Source: Pseudorhodobacter sp. PARRP1 (GTDB taxonomy: Bacteria; Pseudomonadota; Alphaproteobacteria; Rhodobacterales; Rhodobacteraceae). From it: DNA of 64,000 nt. The stretch lies in the NCBI GenBank assembly GCA_002256245.1, contig NKIU01000003.1, positions 186,001-250,000 of the forward strand, written 5' to 3'. Below the pieces are notes generated by a model. It had not been told where the DNA came from. It ran no database searches and was given only the letters and a program-made list of their open reading frames with translations. Both the position numbers and the translations under genes were made by a program. Shown piece after piece: positions 1 to 8,620 of the stretch. Positions within the stretch are counted from its first letter, which is position 1; every line of letters starts with the position of its first letter.

Positions 1-2
1 CG

Positions 3-971
3 CAAACCGAAGCACACGTAAAGCCTTTCGCTGAGAAAACCGGCATCAAGACCACGATGACCGACAGCGACAACCCCGCCACCCCGATCAAAGCGATGGT
101 CGAGGCGGGCAACGTCACCGTGGACGTGGCTTCGGTGGAATATGCCGATGCGATCCGTCTGTGCGACGAAGGCGTGCTGGAGCCGATTGATCCGGCAAGC
201 CTGCCCGCGGGCGCTGACGGCGTTCCCGCCGTTGACGATTTCCTGCCCGGTGCCATCACCGATTGCGGTGTATCGACCGACATCTGGGCCACGGTTTTCG
301 CCTATGACACCACCAAGTTCCCCGAAGGCCCGAAAACCGCCGCTGACTTCTTCGATCTGACCAAGTTCCCCGGCAAGCGCGGTCTGCACAAGGGTGCAAA
401 AGCGGTTCTGGAATTTGCGCTGATGGCGGATGGCGTGGCTCCGGCTGACGTTTATGCCACTTTGGGCACCCCGGAAGGCGTGGACAAGGCTTTTGCCAAA
501 CTCGACACCATCAAAAAAGACGTGGTGTGGTGGGAAGCAGGCGCACAGCCGCCGCAACTGCTGGCTGACGGCGAAGTCGCGATGACCTCGGCCTATAACG
601 GCCGGATTTTCAACGCCGCCATCGGTGAGGGCAAGCCGTTCCAGATCGTCTGGGATGCACAGACGTTCGAGAACGAAATGTATGTGATCCCGAAGGGCGC
701 ACCGAACAAGGACGAGGCGTTGCAGTTCATCGCCTACGCCACCTCGACCGAAGGCATGCAGGCGCAAGCAACCCAGATCTCTTACGGTCCGGCGCGCAAA
801 TCGGCCAACGCCACCCCGATCATGTATAAAGACGGGAAGACCCTGATGGGTCCGAACGTTCCGACCGCACCCGAGAACATGGCCAATGCACTGGGTTCGT
901 CGTTTGAATTCTGGGTCGATCACGACGCAGAACTGAACGACCGCTTCAACGCATGGCTTGCGGCAAACTGA
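3..971 (+). CDS. Polyamine-type ABC transporter substrate-binding protein (5' partial)
   Basis: This is the C-terminal part of a periplasmic PotD-like (spermidine/putrescine) solute-binding protein. The frame is open to the window edge, so the signal peptide and N-terminus lie upstream. Family-typical stretches are LADGEVAMTSAYNGR near the hinge and the ENEMYVIPKGAPNKDEALQFI block near the C-terminal lobe. It would capture a polyamine or related cationic amine and pass it to the two permeases immediately downstream. The ATPase is not in view and probably lies upstream. The exact ligand cannot be read from sequence; the downstream agmatinase-family gene fits a guanidino amine or polyamine. Confidence 0.85.
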   Translation, partial: QTEAHVKPFAEKTGIKTTMTDSDNPATPIKAMVEAGNVTVDVASVEYADAIRLCDEGVLEPIDPASLPAGADGVPAVDDFLPGAITDCGVSTDIWATVFAYDTTKFPEGPKTAADFFDLTKFPGKRGLHKGAKAVLEFALMADGVAPADVYATLGTPEGVDKAFAKLDTIKKDVVWWEAGAQPPQLLADGEVAMTSAYNGRIFNAAIGEGKPFQIVWDAQTFENEMYVIPKGAPNKDEALQFIAYATSTEGMQAQATQISYGPARKSANATPIMYKDGKTLMGPNVPTAPENMANALGSSFEFWVDHDAELNDRFNAWLAAN

Positions 972-980
972 TCTGACCTC

Positions 981-1010
981 CGGGCGCGGTGTAGCGCCGC
1001 GCCCGGTTTT
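981..1010 (+). terminator. Hairpin between binding-protein and permease genes
   Basis: CGGGCGCGG (981-989) pairs perfectly with CCGCGCCCG (997-1005) around a 7-nt loop and is followed by GTTTTC. It lies 10 nt after the binding-protein stop and before the permease start. A partial terminator or 3'-protecting stem here would keep the binding protein more abundant than the membrane components, a common arrangement in ABC operons. The role is inferred. Confidence 0.6.
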
Positions 1011-1075
1011 CTCCCGATTTTCCCTTCCCGCTTGGTCCTGACAGCCCGACGGCTGCGCGACTGCAAGGATGCCCC

Positions 1076-2335
1076 ATGGTTGATGTGACCTCCTCTGCCC
1101 CTGATCTGCTGCGCACCGCAGACGGTCGGCCCCTGAAAGCAGCGCTGGCCGCAGCGCAACGCAAAGCCAAATGGCGCGCGTTCTTTCTGGTGCTGCCGCT
1201 GCTGGCGTTCGTGGTGCTGACCTTCATCGTGCCGATCCTGAAAATGCTGGAACGATCGGTCAACCATGATGGTTTTTCATCGAATGCGCCGGCAATGGTG
1301 GCTTGGTTCAACGCCAACCCCGCAACCGCCGACATCCCCGAGGAGGCTTATGCAGCCTTGGTCACGGACCTCAAGCAGATGCAAAAGGACAAGACCGCAG
1401 GCGCGGCCGGCACCCGGATCAACTACACCGTGCCCGGCACGATTTCGGTGTTCAAATCTGCAGCGCGGGCGGCGGAAAAGATGACGCCGCCCTACAAGGA
1501 TGCGCTGATCGCCAGCAACAAGATGTGGGCCGATCCCTTGGTCTGGGTTGCGATGCGCAATGCGTCCTCGGCCTATACCTCGGATTTCTATATGGTTTCT
1601 GCCGATCTGAAGCGGGATGCGGCGGATAATCTGGTGCGGGTCGAGGATAACCAGCGCATCTACGTCTATCTGTTCGCCAAGACCTTTGTGCTGTCGATCG
1701 TGATCACCGTGGCTTGCCTGCTGCTGGCGTTTCCGATTGCCCATCTGCTGGCCGTGCTGCCGATGGCAAAGTCGAACCTGCTGATGATTCTTGTGCTGCT
1801 GCCGTTCTGGACATCGCTGTTGGTGCGGACAAGTTCGTGGATCGCAATTCTGCAAGAGCAGGGCATCATCAACGATCTGATGGTGTGGATCGGGGCTTAT
1901 GGCGAGGATGGCCGCATCCGCATGATCTACAACCAGACCGGCACCATCATCGTGATGCCGCATATCCTGCTGCCGTTCATGGTGCTGCCGTTGTATTCGG
2001 TGATGCGGGTGATCCCGCCGTCTTACGCCCGCGCCGCGCGGTCGCTGGGGGCGACAAGCTGGACCACCTTCCGCCGCATCTATCTGCCCCAAACCCTGCC
2101 CGGCATCGCCGCAGGCTCGCTGTTGGTATTCATTCTGGCGGTCGGTTACTACATTACCCCGGCGCTGGTCGGTGGCGCGGATGGGCAACTGATTTCCAAC
2201 CTGATCAGCTTCCACATGAACAAAGCCAACTGGTCGATGGCTGCCGCCTTGGCCGCGATTTTGTTGGCCGCCGTGCTGATCCTGTATTGGCTTTATGATC
2301 GCCTGATCGGCATCGACCGCCTGAAACTCGGCTGA
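1076..2335 (+). CDS. ABC transporter permease, PotB-like, with enlarged periplasmic loop
   Basis: This is an inner-membrane permease of the spermidine/putrescine (PotB) type, 419 aa. The first membrane segment is at about residues 35-57. About 140 mostly hydrophilic residues follow before the remaining membrane helices begin near residue 200. The EAA loop that contacts the ATPase is visible as ARAARSLGATSWTTFRRIYL near residue 320. PotB proteins are usually about 280-300 aa, so the extra length is the periplasmic insertion after helix 1. The gene sits between the binding protein and the second permease, with an 11-nt gap to the latter, so it is one operon. Confidence 0.88.
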   Translation: MVDVTSSAPDLLRTADGRPLKAALAAAQRKAKWRAFFLVLPLLAFVVLTFIVPILKMLERSVNHDGFSSNAPAMVAWFNANPATADIPEEAYAALVTDLKQMQKDKTAGAAGTRINYTVPGTISVFKSAARAAEKMTPPYKDALIASNKMWADPLVWVAMRNASSAYTSDFYMVSADLKRDAADNLVRVEDNQRIYVYLFAKTFVLSIVITVACLLLAFPIAHLLAVLPMAKSNLLMILVLLPFWTSLLVRTSSWIAILQEQGIINDLMVWIGAYGEDGRIRMIYNQTGTIIVMPHILLPFMVLPLYSVMRVIPPSYARAARSLGATSWTTFRRIYLPQTLPGIAAGSLLVFILAVGYYITPALVGGADGQLISNLISFHMNKANWSMAAALAAILLAAVLILYWLYDRLIGIDRLKLG

Positions 2336-2345
2336 GGAGAAAAAC

Positions 2346-3320
2346 ATGGCCCTTCCCGTCTATGCCTCACCGCTGGAGCGCGTCTGGTATTACACCTTCC
2401 GCACCCTGTGCGCGCTGATCTTCCTGTTTCTGGTCGCCCCGATCCTGATCGTCATTCCGCTGTCGTTCAACGTCGAGCCGTATTTTTCCTTTACCCACAA
2501 GATGTTGGCGCTGGACCCTTCGGGATACAGCTTGCGCTGGTATGACACTTTGCTGACCTTGGGCGTCAACGCCCCCGACGATGCCGTGCGCGACAGCACA
2601 TGGTGGGGCATGGTGTGGGAGCAAGCGACTTGGGTGAAGGCCGCGAAAAACTCGCTGTGGATCGGCATGTGGGCGACCATCCTTGCCACCGTGCTGGGCA
2701 CCACCGCAGCACTTGGCCTGTCGCGGCCCGAGATGCCCTATCGCCGCCTGATCATGGCGCTGCTGATCTCGCCGATGATCGTGCCGATTATCATCATCGG
2801 CACCGGGCTGTTCTTCTTCTACTCCAGCGCCTGTGTGTCGCCCGATAGCTGGCTGGGCTGGGCATTGTCGCCGGTGCTGTCGGCCAAAGGCTGCTTGGCA
2901 AACTCGCACCTCGGCATCATTCTGGCCCACGCCACCCTCGGCATCCCCTTCGTGATCATCACCGTCACCGCCACCTTGTCGGGATTCGATCAATCCTTGA
3001 TCCGCGCCAGCGCCAGCCTTGGCGCCAACCCGCGCACCACGTTCTTCAAGGTGATCATGCCGCTGATCCTGCCGGGCGTGATCTCGGGCGCGCTGTTCGC
3101 CTTTGTCACCTCGTTTGACGAAGTGGTGGCCGTGCTGTTCATCGCAGGCCCCGAACAACAGACCATCCCGCGCCAGATGTGGAACGGTATCCGCGAGGCG
3201 ATCAGCCCGGCGATCCTTGCCGTCGCGACCATCCTCGTGATCGTCTCGATTGCCATGCTCGCCACTGTTGAACTGCTGCGCCGCCGCTCGGAACGGCTGC
3301 GCGGCGTCACCCCCCACTAG
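2346..3320 (+). CDS. ABC transporter permease, PotC-like
   Basis: This is the second inner-membrane permease of the polyamine-type importer, 324 aa. The N-terminal helix spans about residues 15-40. The segment between helix 1 and the conserved core is again longer than usual, about residues 45-105. The EAA motif is IRASASLGANPRTTFFKVIM, followed by PLILPGVISGALFAF, and the protein ends in a basic cytoplasmic tail (LLRRRSERLRG). The ribosome binding site GAGGAG lies just before the ATG and 11 nt separate it from the upstream permease. It probably pairs with that permease as a heterodimer. Confidence 0.88.
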   Translation: MALPVYASPLERVWYYTFRTLCALIFLFLVAPILIVIPLSFNVEPYFSFTHKMLALDPSGYSLRWYDTLLTLGVNAPDDAVRDSTWWGMVWEQATWVKAAKNSLWIGMWATILATVLGTTAALGLSRPEMPYRRLIMALLISPMIVPIIIIGTGLFFFYSSACVSPDSWLGWALSPVLSAKGCLANSHLGIILAHATLGIPFVIITVTATLSGFDQSLIRASASLGANPRTTFFKVIMPLILPGVISGALFAFVTSFDEVVAVLFIAGPEQQTIPRQMWNGIREAISPAILAVATILVIVSIAMLATVELLRRRSERLRGVTPH

Positions 3321-3329
3321 GGAAATATC

Positions 3330-4286
3330 ATGGCCAACACCTATGACACCGGGCGGCTGAACCTGCCGTTCGTCGGAATCTCGACCTTCGGCAAACGCCC
3401 CTATGTTGAAGATTGGTCCAAGATCGACGCCGATGTGGCGGTGATGGGTGCGCCCTTCGACTTTGGCACCCAGTTCCGCGCCGGTGCGCGCTTTGGCCCG
3501 CGCTCGGTGCGTGAAGCCTCCACCCTGTTCAGCTTTGGCCATGCCGGGGCCTATGATCACGAGGATGATTGCACCTATCTGCCCGCCGCTGTCCGCATCG
3601 TTGACATTGGCGATGCCGATATCATCCACACCGACACCGCGCGCAGCCATGCCAATATCAAGACCGGCGTGCAGGCCATGCTGGCGGCGGGGGCGCTTCC
3701 GGTGGTGATCGGGGGCGATCATTCGGTGAATATCCCGTGCATCGAGGCGTTTGAGGGCCACGGCGATATCCACATCTTCCAGATCGACGCGCATCTCGAT
3801 TTTGTCGATGAACGCCACGGCGTGAAAGTCGGCCACGGATCGCCGATGCGGCGGGCGGCAGAAAAGCCCTACGTCACCGGACTGACGCAAGTGGGCATCC
3901 GCAATGTGTCATCGACCTCGCGGGAGGGCTATGAAGCCGCGCGCGCGATGGGCACTGATATTCTGTCGGTCCGCCAAGCCCGCGCTTTGGGGGCCGAAGG
4001 CGTGATCGCGCGCATCCCGAAAGGCGCGCGGGTTTATGTGACGCTGGACATTGACGGCTTTTGCCCCTCCATCGCGCCGGGCACCGGAACCCCCAGCCAC
4101 GGCGGTTTCCTGTATTACGAAGTGCTCGAAATGCTGCAAGCCATCGCCCAAAACCATGAGGTTGTCGGCATGGATCTGGTCGAGGTTGCGCCCGATTATG
4201 ACCCAACCCAATCGACCAGCATTCTGGCGGCGCAAATCCTGCTGAACTTCCTCGGCTTTATCTTCCACGCGCGCGCGGGCCGATAG
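3330..4286 (+). CDS. speB: Agmatinase / ureohydrolase family enzyme
   Basis: This 318-aa protein is a manganese-dependent ureohydrolase that splits a guanidino compound into urea and an amine (agmatine to putrescine in agmatinase proper). The dinuclear metal-site motifs are present in order: GGDHSV, DAHLDF and LDIDGFCPSIAPGTGTP. The gene starts 9 nt after the PotC-like permease, so uptake and hydrolysis look coupled. Within the family, agmatinase, guanidinobutyrase and guanidinopropionase are hard to separate by motif, so substrate assignment is an inference. Homospermidine synthase at 15.6 kb could use the putrescine formed. Confidence 0.85.
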   Translation: MANTYDTGRLNLPFVGISTFGKRPYVEDWSKIDADVAVMGAPFDFGTQFRAGARFGPRSVREASTLFSFGHAGAYDHEDDCTYLPAAVRIVDIGDADIIHTDTARSHANIKTGVQAMLAAGALPVVIGGDHSVNIPCIEAFEGHGDIHIFQIDAHLDFVDERHGVKVGHGSPMRRAAEKPYVTGLTQVGIRNVSSTSREGYEAARAMGTDILSVRQARALGAEGVIARIPKGARVYVTLDIDGFCPSIAPGTGTPSHGGFLYYEVLEMLQAIAQNHEVVGMDLVEVAPDYDPTQSTSILAAQILLNFLGFIFHARAGR

Positions 4287-4288
4287 GG

Positions 4289-4335
4289 CGAAATTCGATA
4301 CGAATTTCGTGCACGATTTCCGTTACGGAAATCGT
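4289..4335. repeat. Double-hairpin dispersed motif, copy 1
   Basis: Two perfect dyads lie back to back between convergent genes. CGAAATTCG (4289-4297) pairs with CGAATTTCG (4301-4309) around ATA, and ACGATTTCCG (4313-4322) pairs with CGGAAATCGT (4326-4335) around TTA. Only TGC separates them. The junction CGTGCACGA recurs in the same place in the double hairpin at 60459-60505. It may serve as a bidirectional terminator or be a REP-like element. Confidence 0.7.
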
Positions 4336-4339
4336 CGCG

Positions 4340-5281
4340 CTACGGCAAAATGTGCAGCCAGCCCCATGAGGTGAAGATCGACAGCCCCGTCGCCACCAGC
4401 ACCGCTGTCGCGCTGATGCGTTTGCCCACCCCATACATATTGGCGAACATATAGGCATTCACCCCCGGCGCCATCGCCGAGGTGACGGTGACCGAGCGCA
4501 AGCCGTTGATATCCAATCCAAAACCCCAACGCCCCAAGCTGTAGGCAATCCCCGGATGCAGCAGCAGCGAGGCAAAGCAGACCACCCCGATCAGCGCCTT
4601 GTCACCCTCGGGGTGATAGCGCAACAGCACGCCGCCCAAGCCGAACAAGGCGGCAGGCAGGCCGGATTTCGCCATCATCTCGACCGCTGCCATCAGAAAT
4701 CCCGGTTGCGGCACGCCGCTCAGGTTCACCGCAAAGCCAATCATCAGCCCCACCACCAAGGGCTGGGTGAACACCCCGCGCAGCACTTGCCGGGCCAGAT
4801 CGGCGTGACTGCGGGCCTCGGCCTCGCGTGAGCGTGCCCATTCCATGAACACGATGCCAAAGGTGTAGATCAGCGGCGCGTGGATCGAGATGATGGCAAA
4901 GTTCCCCGCCAACCCTGCGGTGCCATAGGCGCGCTCGGTGATCGGCACGCCCAGCAGCAGCGAGTTGGAAAACGTGCAGGCAAAACCAATCGCCACCGCA
5001 TCGGTCAAGGGCCGCCCAAAGCCAAACCGCGCCACGCAAAACCCGAAGGCATAGCACACCGCCGCCCCGGTGTAGAACGAGATCAGCAGGCCGGGCGCAA
5101 AGGCGGTGGCCAGATCAAGGTTGGCGACGTTCTTGAACAGCAGCACCGGCAGCGCGAAACTTTGCGCATAGCGCATCACACCATCGACCGCCGCCTCGCT
5201 GAACAGCTTGGCGCGCGCTGCCGCATAGCCAAAGCCGATCAGCAGGAAAACCGGCAGAATAACGTCGAGCAAGGCGCTCAA
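4340..5281 (-). CDS. AEC (auxin efflux carrier) family transporter
   Basis: This 313-aa integral membrane protein has the AEC family pattern of about ten helices in two halves, starting MSALLDVILPVFLLIGFGY. Conserved family features include the NSLLLGVPI and GVNAYMFANMYG segments, the second close to the C-terminus. AEC members export or import small organic acids; the substrate here cannot be read from sequence. It is the last gene of a seven-gene minus-strand operon, overlapping the upstream MBL-fold gene by 4 nt. The link to cell-envelope and DNA-metabolism genes upstream is probably only transcriptional. Confidence 0.85.
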   Translation of the reverse strand: MSALLDVILPVFLLIGFGYAAARAKLFSEAAVDGVMRYAQSFALPVLLFKNVANLDLATAFAPGLLISFYTGAAVCYAFGFCVARFGFGRPLTDAVAIGFACTFSNSLLLGVPITERAYGTAGLAGNFAIISIHAPLIYTFGIVFMEWARSREAEARSHADLARQVLRGVFTQPLVVGLMIGFAVNLSGVPQPGFLMAAVEMMAKSGLPAALFGLGGVLLRYHPEGDKALIGVVCFASLLLHPGIAYSLGRWGFGLDINGLRSVTVTSAMAPGVNAYMFANMYGVGKRISATAVLVATGLSIFTSWGWLHILP

Positions 5282-6084
5282 ACGACGTTCTCCAGCGTCA
5301 GCACCATGCCGTCATAGGCCGGGGTGACGCCATTGGGCAATTCCCGCAGCAGCGTGTCGTAGTCCATGTCCAGATGCATGTTGGTGATCACCGCCTGCGC
5401 GGGCCGCGCGCGGTTGATCCAATCCAGCGTCAGCGCCAGATGCGCATGGGTCGGATGCGGCTTGCGGCGCAGGGCGTCGATGATCCAGTAATCCAGGCCA
5501 TTCAGTTGCGGCCAGACCGCCTCGGGGATCACCACCACATCGGGGATGTAGGCGAGGTTGCCGATGCGAAACCCCAGTGCCTCCATCGAGCCATGATCGA
5601 CCAGCATCGGGGTAAAGCTGATCGGGCCAGCCGGGCCATCCACTTCAAACGGCAGATGCGCGATTGTGCGCAGATCAAGGATCGGCGGATAGGGCGAGCC
5701 TTCAGGCTGCACAAAGGCATAGGCAAACCGCGCCAGCAGCGCCTCTTGTGTCGGATGGTCTGCCCAGACGGTCAGACGCCTACGCATGTTGAACACGATC
5801 TGGCGCAGATCGTCGATGCCGTGGGTGTGGTCGGCGTGCGAATGGGTGAACACCACGCCATCCAGTTCGCCCACGCCCGCATCCAGCAATTGCTCGCGCA
5901 TATCAGGGGAGGTGTCGATCAGCACCCGTGTGATCGCATCGCCCGCAATCCGTTCAACCATCAGCGAGCAGCGGCGGCGGCGGTTCTTGCGGTTGCCGGG
6001 GTCGCAGTCGCCCCAATCGCCGCCCAGACGCGGCACGCCGCCTGACGATCCGCAGCCCAGCACGGTAAAGCGCAGCGTCGCCAT
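5278..6084 (-). CDS. MBL-fold metallohydrolase, PhnP-like
   Basis: This 268-aa cytoplasmic metallo-beta-lactamase-fold hydrolase starts MATLRFTVLGCGSSGGVPR, typical of the PhnP / cyclic phosphodiesterase branch. The metal motif HSHADHTHGIDDLR is at about residues 80-93, with a later VDHGSMEALGFRIG segment and a C-terminal HLDMDY. PhnP proteins cleave cyclic phosphodiesters, but there are no phosphonate genes nearby, so the substrate is open. Its start abuts the tatD stop and its end overlaps the AEC transporter by 4 nt. A TatD plus PhnP-like pair downstream of holB is a recurrent alphaproteobacterial order. Confidence 0.85.
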   Translation of the reverse strand: MATLRFTVLGCGSSGGVPRLGGDWGDCDPGNRKNRRRRCSLMVERIAGDAITRVLIDTSPDMREQLLDAGVGELDGVVFTHSHADHTHGIDDLRQIVFNMRRRLTVWADHPTQEALLARFAYAFVQPEGSPYPPILDLRTIAHLPFEVDGPAGPISFTPMLVDHGSMEALGFRIGNLAYIPDVVVIPEAVWPQLNGLDYWIIDALRRKPHPTHAHLALTLDWINRARPAQAVITNMHLDMDYDTLLRELPNGVTPAYDGMVLTLENVV

Positions 6085-6878
6085 TATGCGGCCACCTTGC
6101 GGGCAGCGCGGGTGAACAGGCGGTCAAAATTGGCGGTGGTGGCGGCGGCAAATTCGGCCTCTGTCACGCCAAAGATGCCTGCGCCAACGCGGGCGGTGAA
6201 GGCGGTGTAGGCGGGCTCGTTCCGTCGCCCGCGGTGCGGCGGGGGGGCCAGATAGGGGCTGTCGGTTTCCAGCAAAATTCGGTCCAGCGGCGCGCGAGAA
6301 AAGATGTCGCGCAGTTCCTGCGATTTCGGAAAGGTGGCAACGCCCGACATCGACAGATAAAACCCCATATCGAGCGCCGCGCGGCCCAAAGCTTCGCCCG
6401 AGGAGAAACAGTGCATGACGCAGGCGTAGCTTTTGCGCGCCATGCCTTCGGCCAAGATGCGCGCCATATCGTCATCCGCCGCGCGGGCGTGGATAATCAG
6501 GGGCAGGCCAGTTTCCTGTGCGGCCTCGATATGGATGCGCAGGGATTTCTGTTGGATTTCAGCGGTTTCAGCGGTGTAGTGATAGTCAAGCCCGGTCTCG
6601 CCGATGCCGACAAACTTCGGGTCTGTCGCCAGTGCCACCAGATCTTCGACTGAAACCGCGGGATGCTCGGCCGCACTCATCGGATGCACGCCTGCGGCAT
6701 AGAACACCGACGGATAGGCCGCCACAATCGCGCGCACATTCGGCAGATTGTGCAGCTTGGTGCAGATCGTCACCATCCGGCTGACGCCTGCGGCATGGGC
6801 GCGGGCGATCACCTCGGGCAGATCGGTGAAATCGGGGAAATCCAGATGGCAATGGCTGTCAACAATCTCAAAAGCCAT
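6084..6878 (-). CDS. tatD: TatD family metal-dependent hydrolase
   Basis: This 264-aa TIM-barrel metal-dependent hydrolase belongs to the TatD DNase family, which has 3'-5' exonuclease activity. The metal-binding HxH appears at the N-terminus as SHCHLDF. Other ligands are in GETGLDYHY, in IIHARAADDD and in LLETDSPYLAPPPHRGRRNEP, whose Asp is the catalytic residue. Length matches the family (about 260 aa). It overlaps the downstream MBL gene by 1 nt and lies 9 nt after holB, so it is translated from the same operon message. Confidence 0.92.
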   Translation of the reverse strand: MAFEIVDSHCHLDFPDFTDLPEVIARAHAAGVSRMVTICTKLHNLPNVRAIVAAYPSVFYAAGVHPMSAAEHPAVSVEDLVALATDPKFVGIGETGLDYHYTAETAEIQQKSLRIHIEAAQETGLPLIIHARAADDDMARILAEGMARKSYACVMHCFSSGEALGRAALDMGFYLSMSGVATFPKSQELRDIFSRAPLDRILLETDSPYLAPPPHRGRRNEPAYTAFTARVGAGIFGVTEAEFAAATTANFDRLFTRAARKVAA

Positions 6879-6887
6879 TCCGCACCT

Positions 6888-8006
6888 CTAGGCGAGTTCC
6901 GCCGCCGTCTCGTTGATATGCAGAACCATATCCATCAGAAGGGCGGCAGGGTCAAGGTTCACCGCCTTGCCGCGCCGCGCCCGCAGGCCCAGATGTTGCG
7001 CGGCATCGGCCCAGACCCGCGCATGTGCGGGCGAGGGGGCGAGCCGCGCGATCAGATCACCTTCGCCGCGCGCAGCCTCGGGCGGCAGATATTGCAGCGT
7101 GCCCGCGCGGGCAAGGCGGGCGAGGAACAGATCGAGCAGGGTGACGATCAGTTCAAACTGCGCCTCGGCACCTTTGCCAGCACCCGCCTCGGCCAGACTT
7201 TGCGCGCGGGGGCGGTCCAGCCGGGGCAGGGTGCCAAACAGCCGGATCAGGTTTTCATACAGCTTCAACCCGTCGAGGTTGGTCATCCGAAACGCCTCAC
7301 CCACCGAACCGCCCGCCAGTTCGGCCAAAGCGACGCGATCCGCAGGGTCAACCTCGCCGCCCGCTTGGGTCAGCGCGTCCGACAGATCCTCGGGGTTCAG
7401 CGGGGCAAGGCGCAGTTCGCGGCAACGCGAGCGGATGGTGGGCAAAAGCTTCGCCGGCTGGTGCGAGATCATCAGGATCGTCACCCGCGCAGGGGGTTCT
7501 TCCAGCAGTTTCAGCAACGCGTTGGCAGCAGCGGTGTTCATTTCATCAATGGAATCAATGATCGCCACCCGGCGCCCGCCATCGGCTGCCGACAGCGCGA
7601 AGAACGACTTCATCTTGCGCACTTCGTCCACCGAAATCACCGTCTGCAACTTGTCGCGCTTTTCATTGGGCGCGCGGCGCAAAAGGAACATCCGCCCCTC
7701 GGTCAACGCGGCCAGCCGGTGCGCAACCGGATGGCTGTCGGGGATATCGAGACTGTCAGGCGGGGGGGCTGCAAACATGCCGCCGTCATCGTCGGGCGTG
7801 GCCAGCAAAAACCGCGCCAGCCGCCATGCCAGCGTCGCCTTGCCCACGCCACGCGGCCCGGTGATCAGCCAGCCGTGATGCAGCCTTGTGCCGTTGAACG
7901 CCTGCAAAAAGGTGGCCTCGGCCTGCGCTTGCCCGATCAGCCGCGCGGTGTGGCGCGGATGCGGCGCGCCCTCGATGGCGTCGGGTTCTGGCAGATCGTC
8001 GCTCAT
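6888..8006 (-). CDS. holB: DNA polymerase III subunit delta'
   Basis: This 372-aa clamp-loader subunit works with delta and tau/gamma to load the beta clamp. It shows an AAA+ fold with P-loop GPRGVGKATLAWRLAR near residue 50, a Walker-B-like VAIIDSIDEMN, and the clamp-loader SRC motif in TIRSRCRELRLAPL. A cysteine zinc cluster, present in E. coli delta', is not obvious here. The start overlaps the tmk stop by 4 nt (ATGA). The tmk-holB-tatD order is widely conserved and supports the call. Confidence 0.93.
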   Translation of the reverse strand: MSDDLPEPDAIEGAPHPRHTARLIGQAQAEATFLQAFNGTRLHHGWLITGPRGVGKATLAWRLARFLLATPDDDGGMFAAPPPDSLDIPDSHPVAHRLAALTEGRMFLLRRAPNEKRDKLQTVISVDEVRKMKSFFALSAADGGRRVAIIDSIDEMNTAAANALLKLLEEPPARVTILMISHQPAKLLPTIRSRCRELRLAPLNPEDLSDALTQAGGEVDPADRVALAELAGGSVGEAFRMTNLDGLKLYENLIRLFGTLPRLDRPRAQSLAEAGAGKGAEAQFELIVTLLDLFLARLARAGTLQYLPPEAARGEGDLIARLAPSPAHARVWADAAQHLGLRARRGKAVNLDPAALLMDMVLHINETAAELA

Positions 8007-8620
8007 AGCCGCGCCAGCACGGTGGCCAGAACATCGGCAGCCACGGCATCGGGCGCGCGCGCGCCGTCGATCACGCGAAACCGCGCCGGATGCAGGGCCG
8101 CCAGCGCCAGAAAGCCATCGCGGGCCTTTTGCTGCACGCCCAAGCCCATACCCTCAAACCGCATTTCTTTGCCTGCCCGCGCGACCGCGCGCGCCAGACC
8201 TTCGCCCGCGTCGATGTCGATCAGCACGGTCACGTCAGGCTCGACCCCGATCATCAGCGCATGCAAACGGTCCACCGTGTCGCGCAGATCGCCGCGTGTC
8301 AGGCCTTGGTAAATGCGCGAGGAATCCGCAAAACGATCCGAGATCACCACCTCGCCGCGCGCCAGTGCCGGGCGGATGGTCTTTTCCAGATGGTCGCGCC
8401 GGGCTGCGGTGAACAGCAAAAGCTCGGTCTCGGTGGACCAGCGGTCGGCGTCGCCTTCCAGCACCAGACGGCGGATTTCCTCGGCCCCGGCGCTGCCGCC
8501 CGGCTCGCGGGTATGGCAAACCGTCAGCCCACGCGCGCGCAACGCCTCGGCCAGCAAGCGCGCCTGCGTGGATTTGCCCGACCCGTCAATGCCCTCAAAC
8601 GAGATGAAAATGCCCGGCAT
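8003..8620 (-). CDS. tmk: Thymidylate kinase
   Basis: This 205-aa enzyme phosphorylates dTMP to dTDP with ATP. The P-loop is FEGIDGSGKSTQARLL at residues 8-23. The DR(Y/F/H) substrate motif is TREPGG at about 37-42 followed by SDRFADSSRIYQG near 93-105, and a lid-like segment is rich in Arg around 140-150. Length fits bacterial TMPK. It overlaps the upstream carboxypeptidase gene by 1 nt and holB by 4 nt. Confidence 0.95.
   Translation of the reverse strand: MPGIFISFEGIDGSGKSTQARLLAEALRARGLTVCHTREPGGSAGAEEIRRLVLEGDADRWSTETELLLFTAARRDHLEKTIRPALARGEVVISDRFADSSRIYQGLTRGDLRDTVDRLHALMIGVEPDVTVLIDIDAGEGLARAVARAGKEMRFEGMGLGVQQKARDGFLALAALHPARFRVIDGARAPDAVAADVLATVLARL

Noticed and set aside
8003..8620. 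Horizontal transfer or genomic island signs in the window
   Set aside because: No integrase, tRNA junction, phage genes or clear base-composition break is visible; gene order and coding style look uniform.
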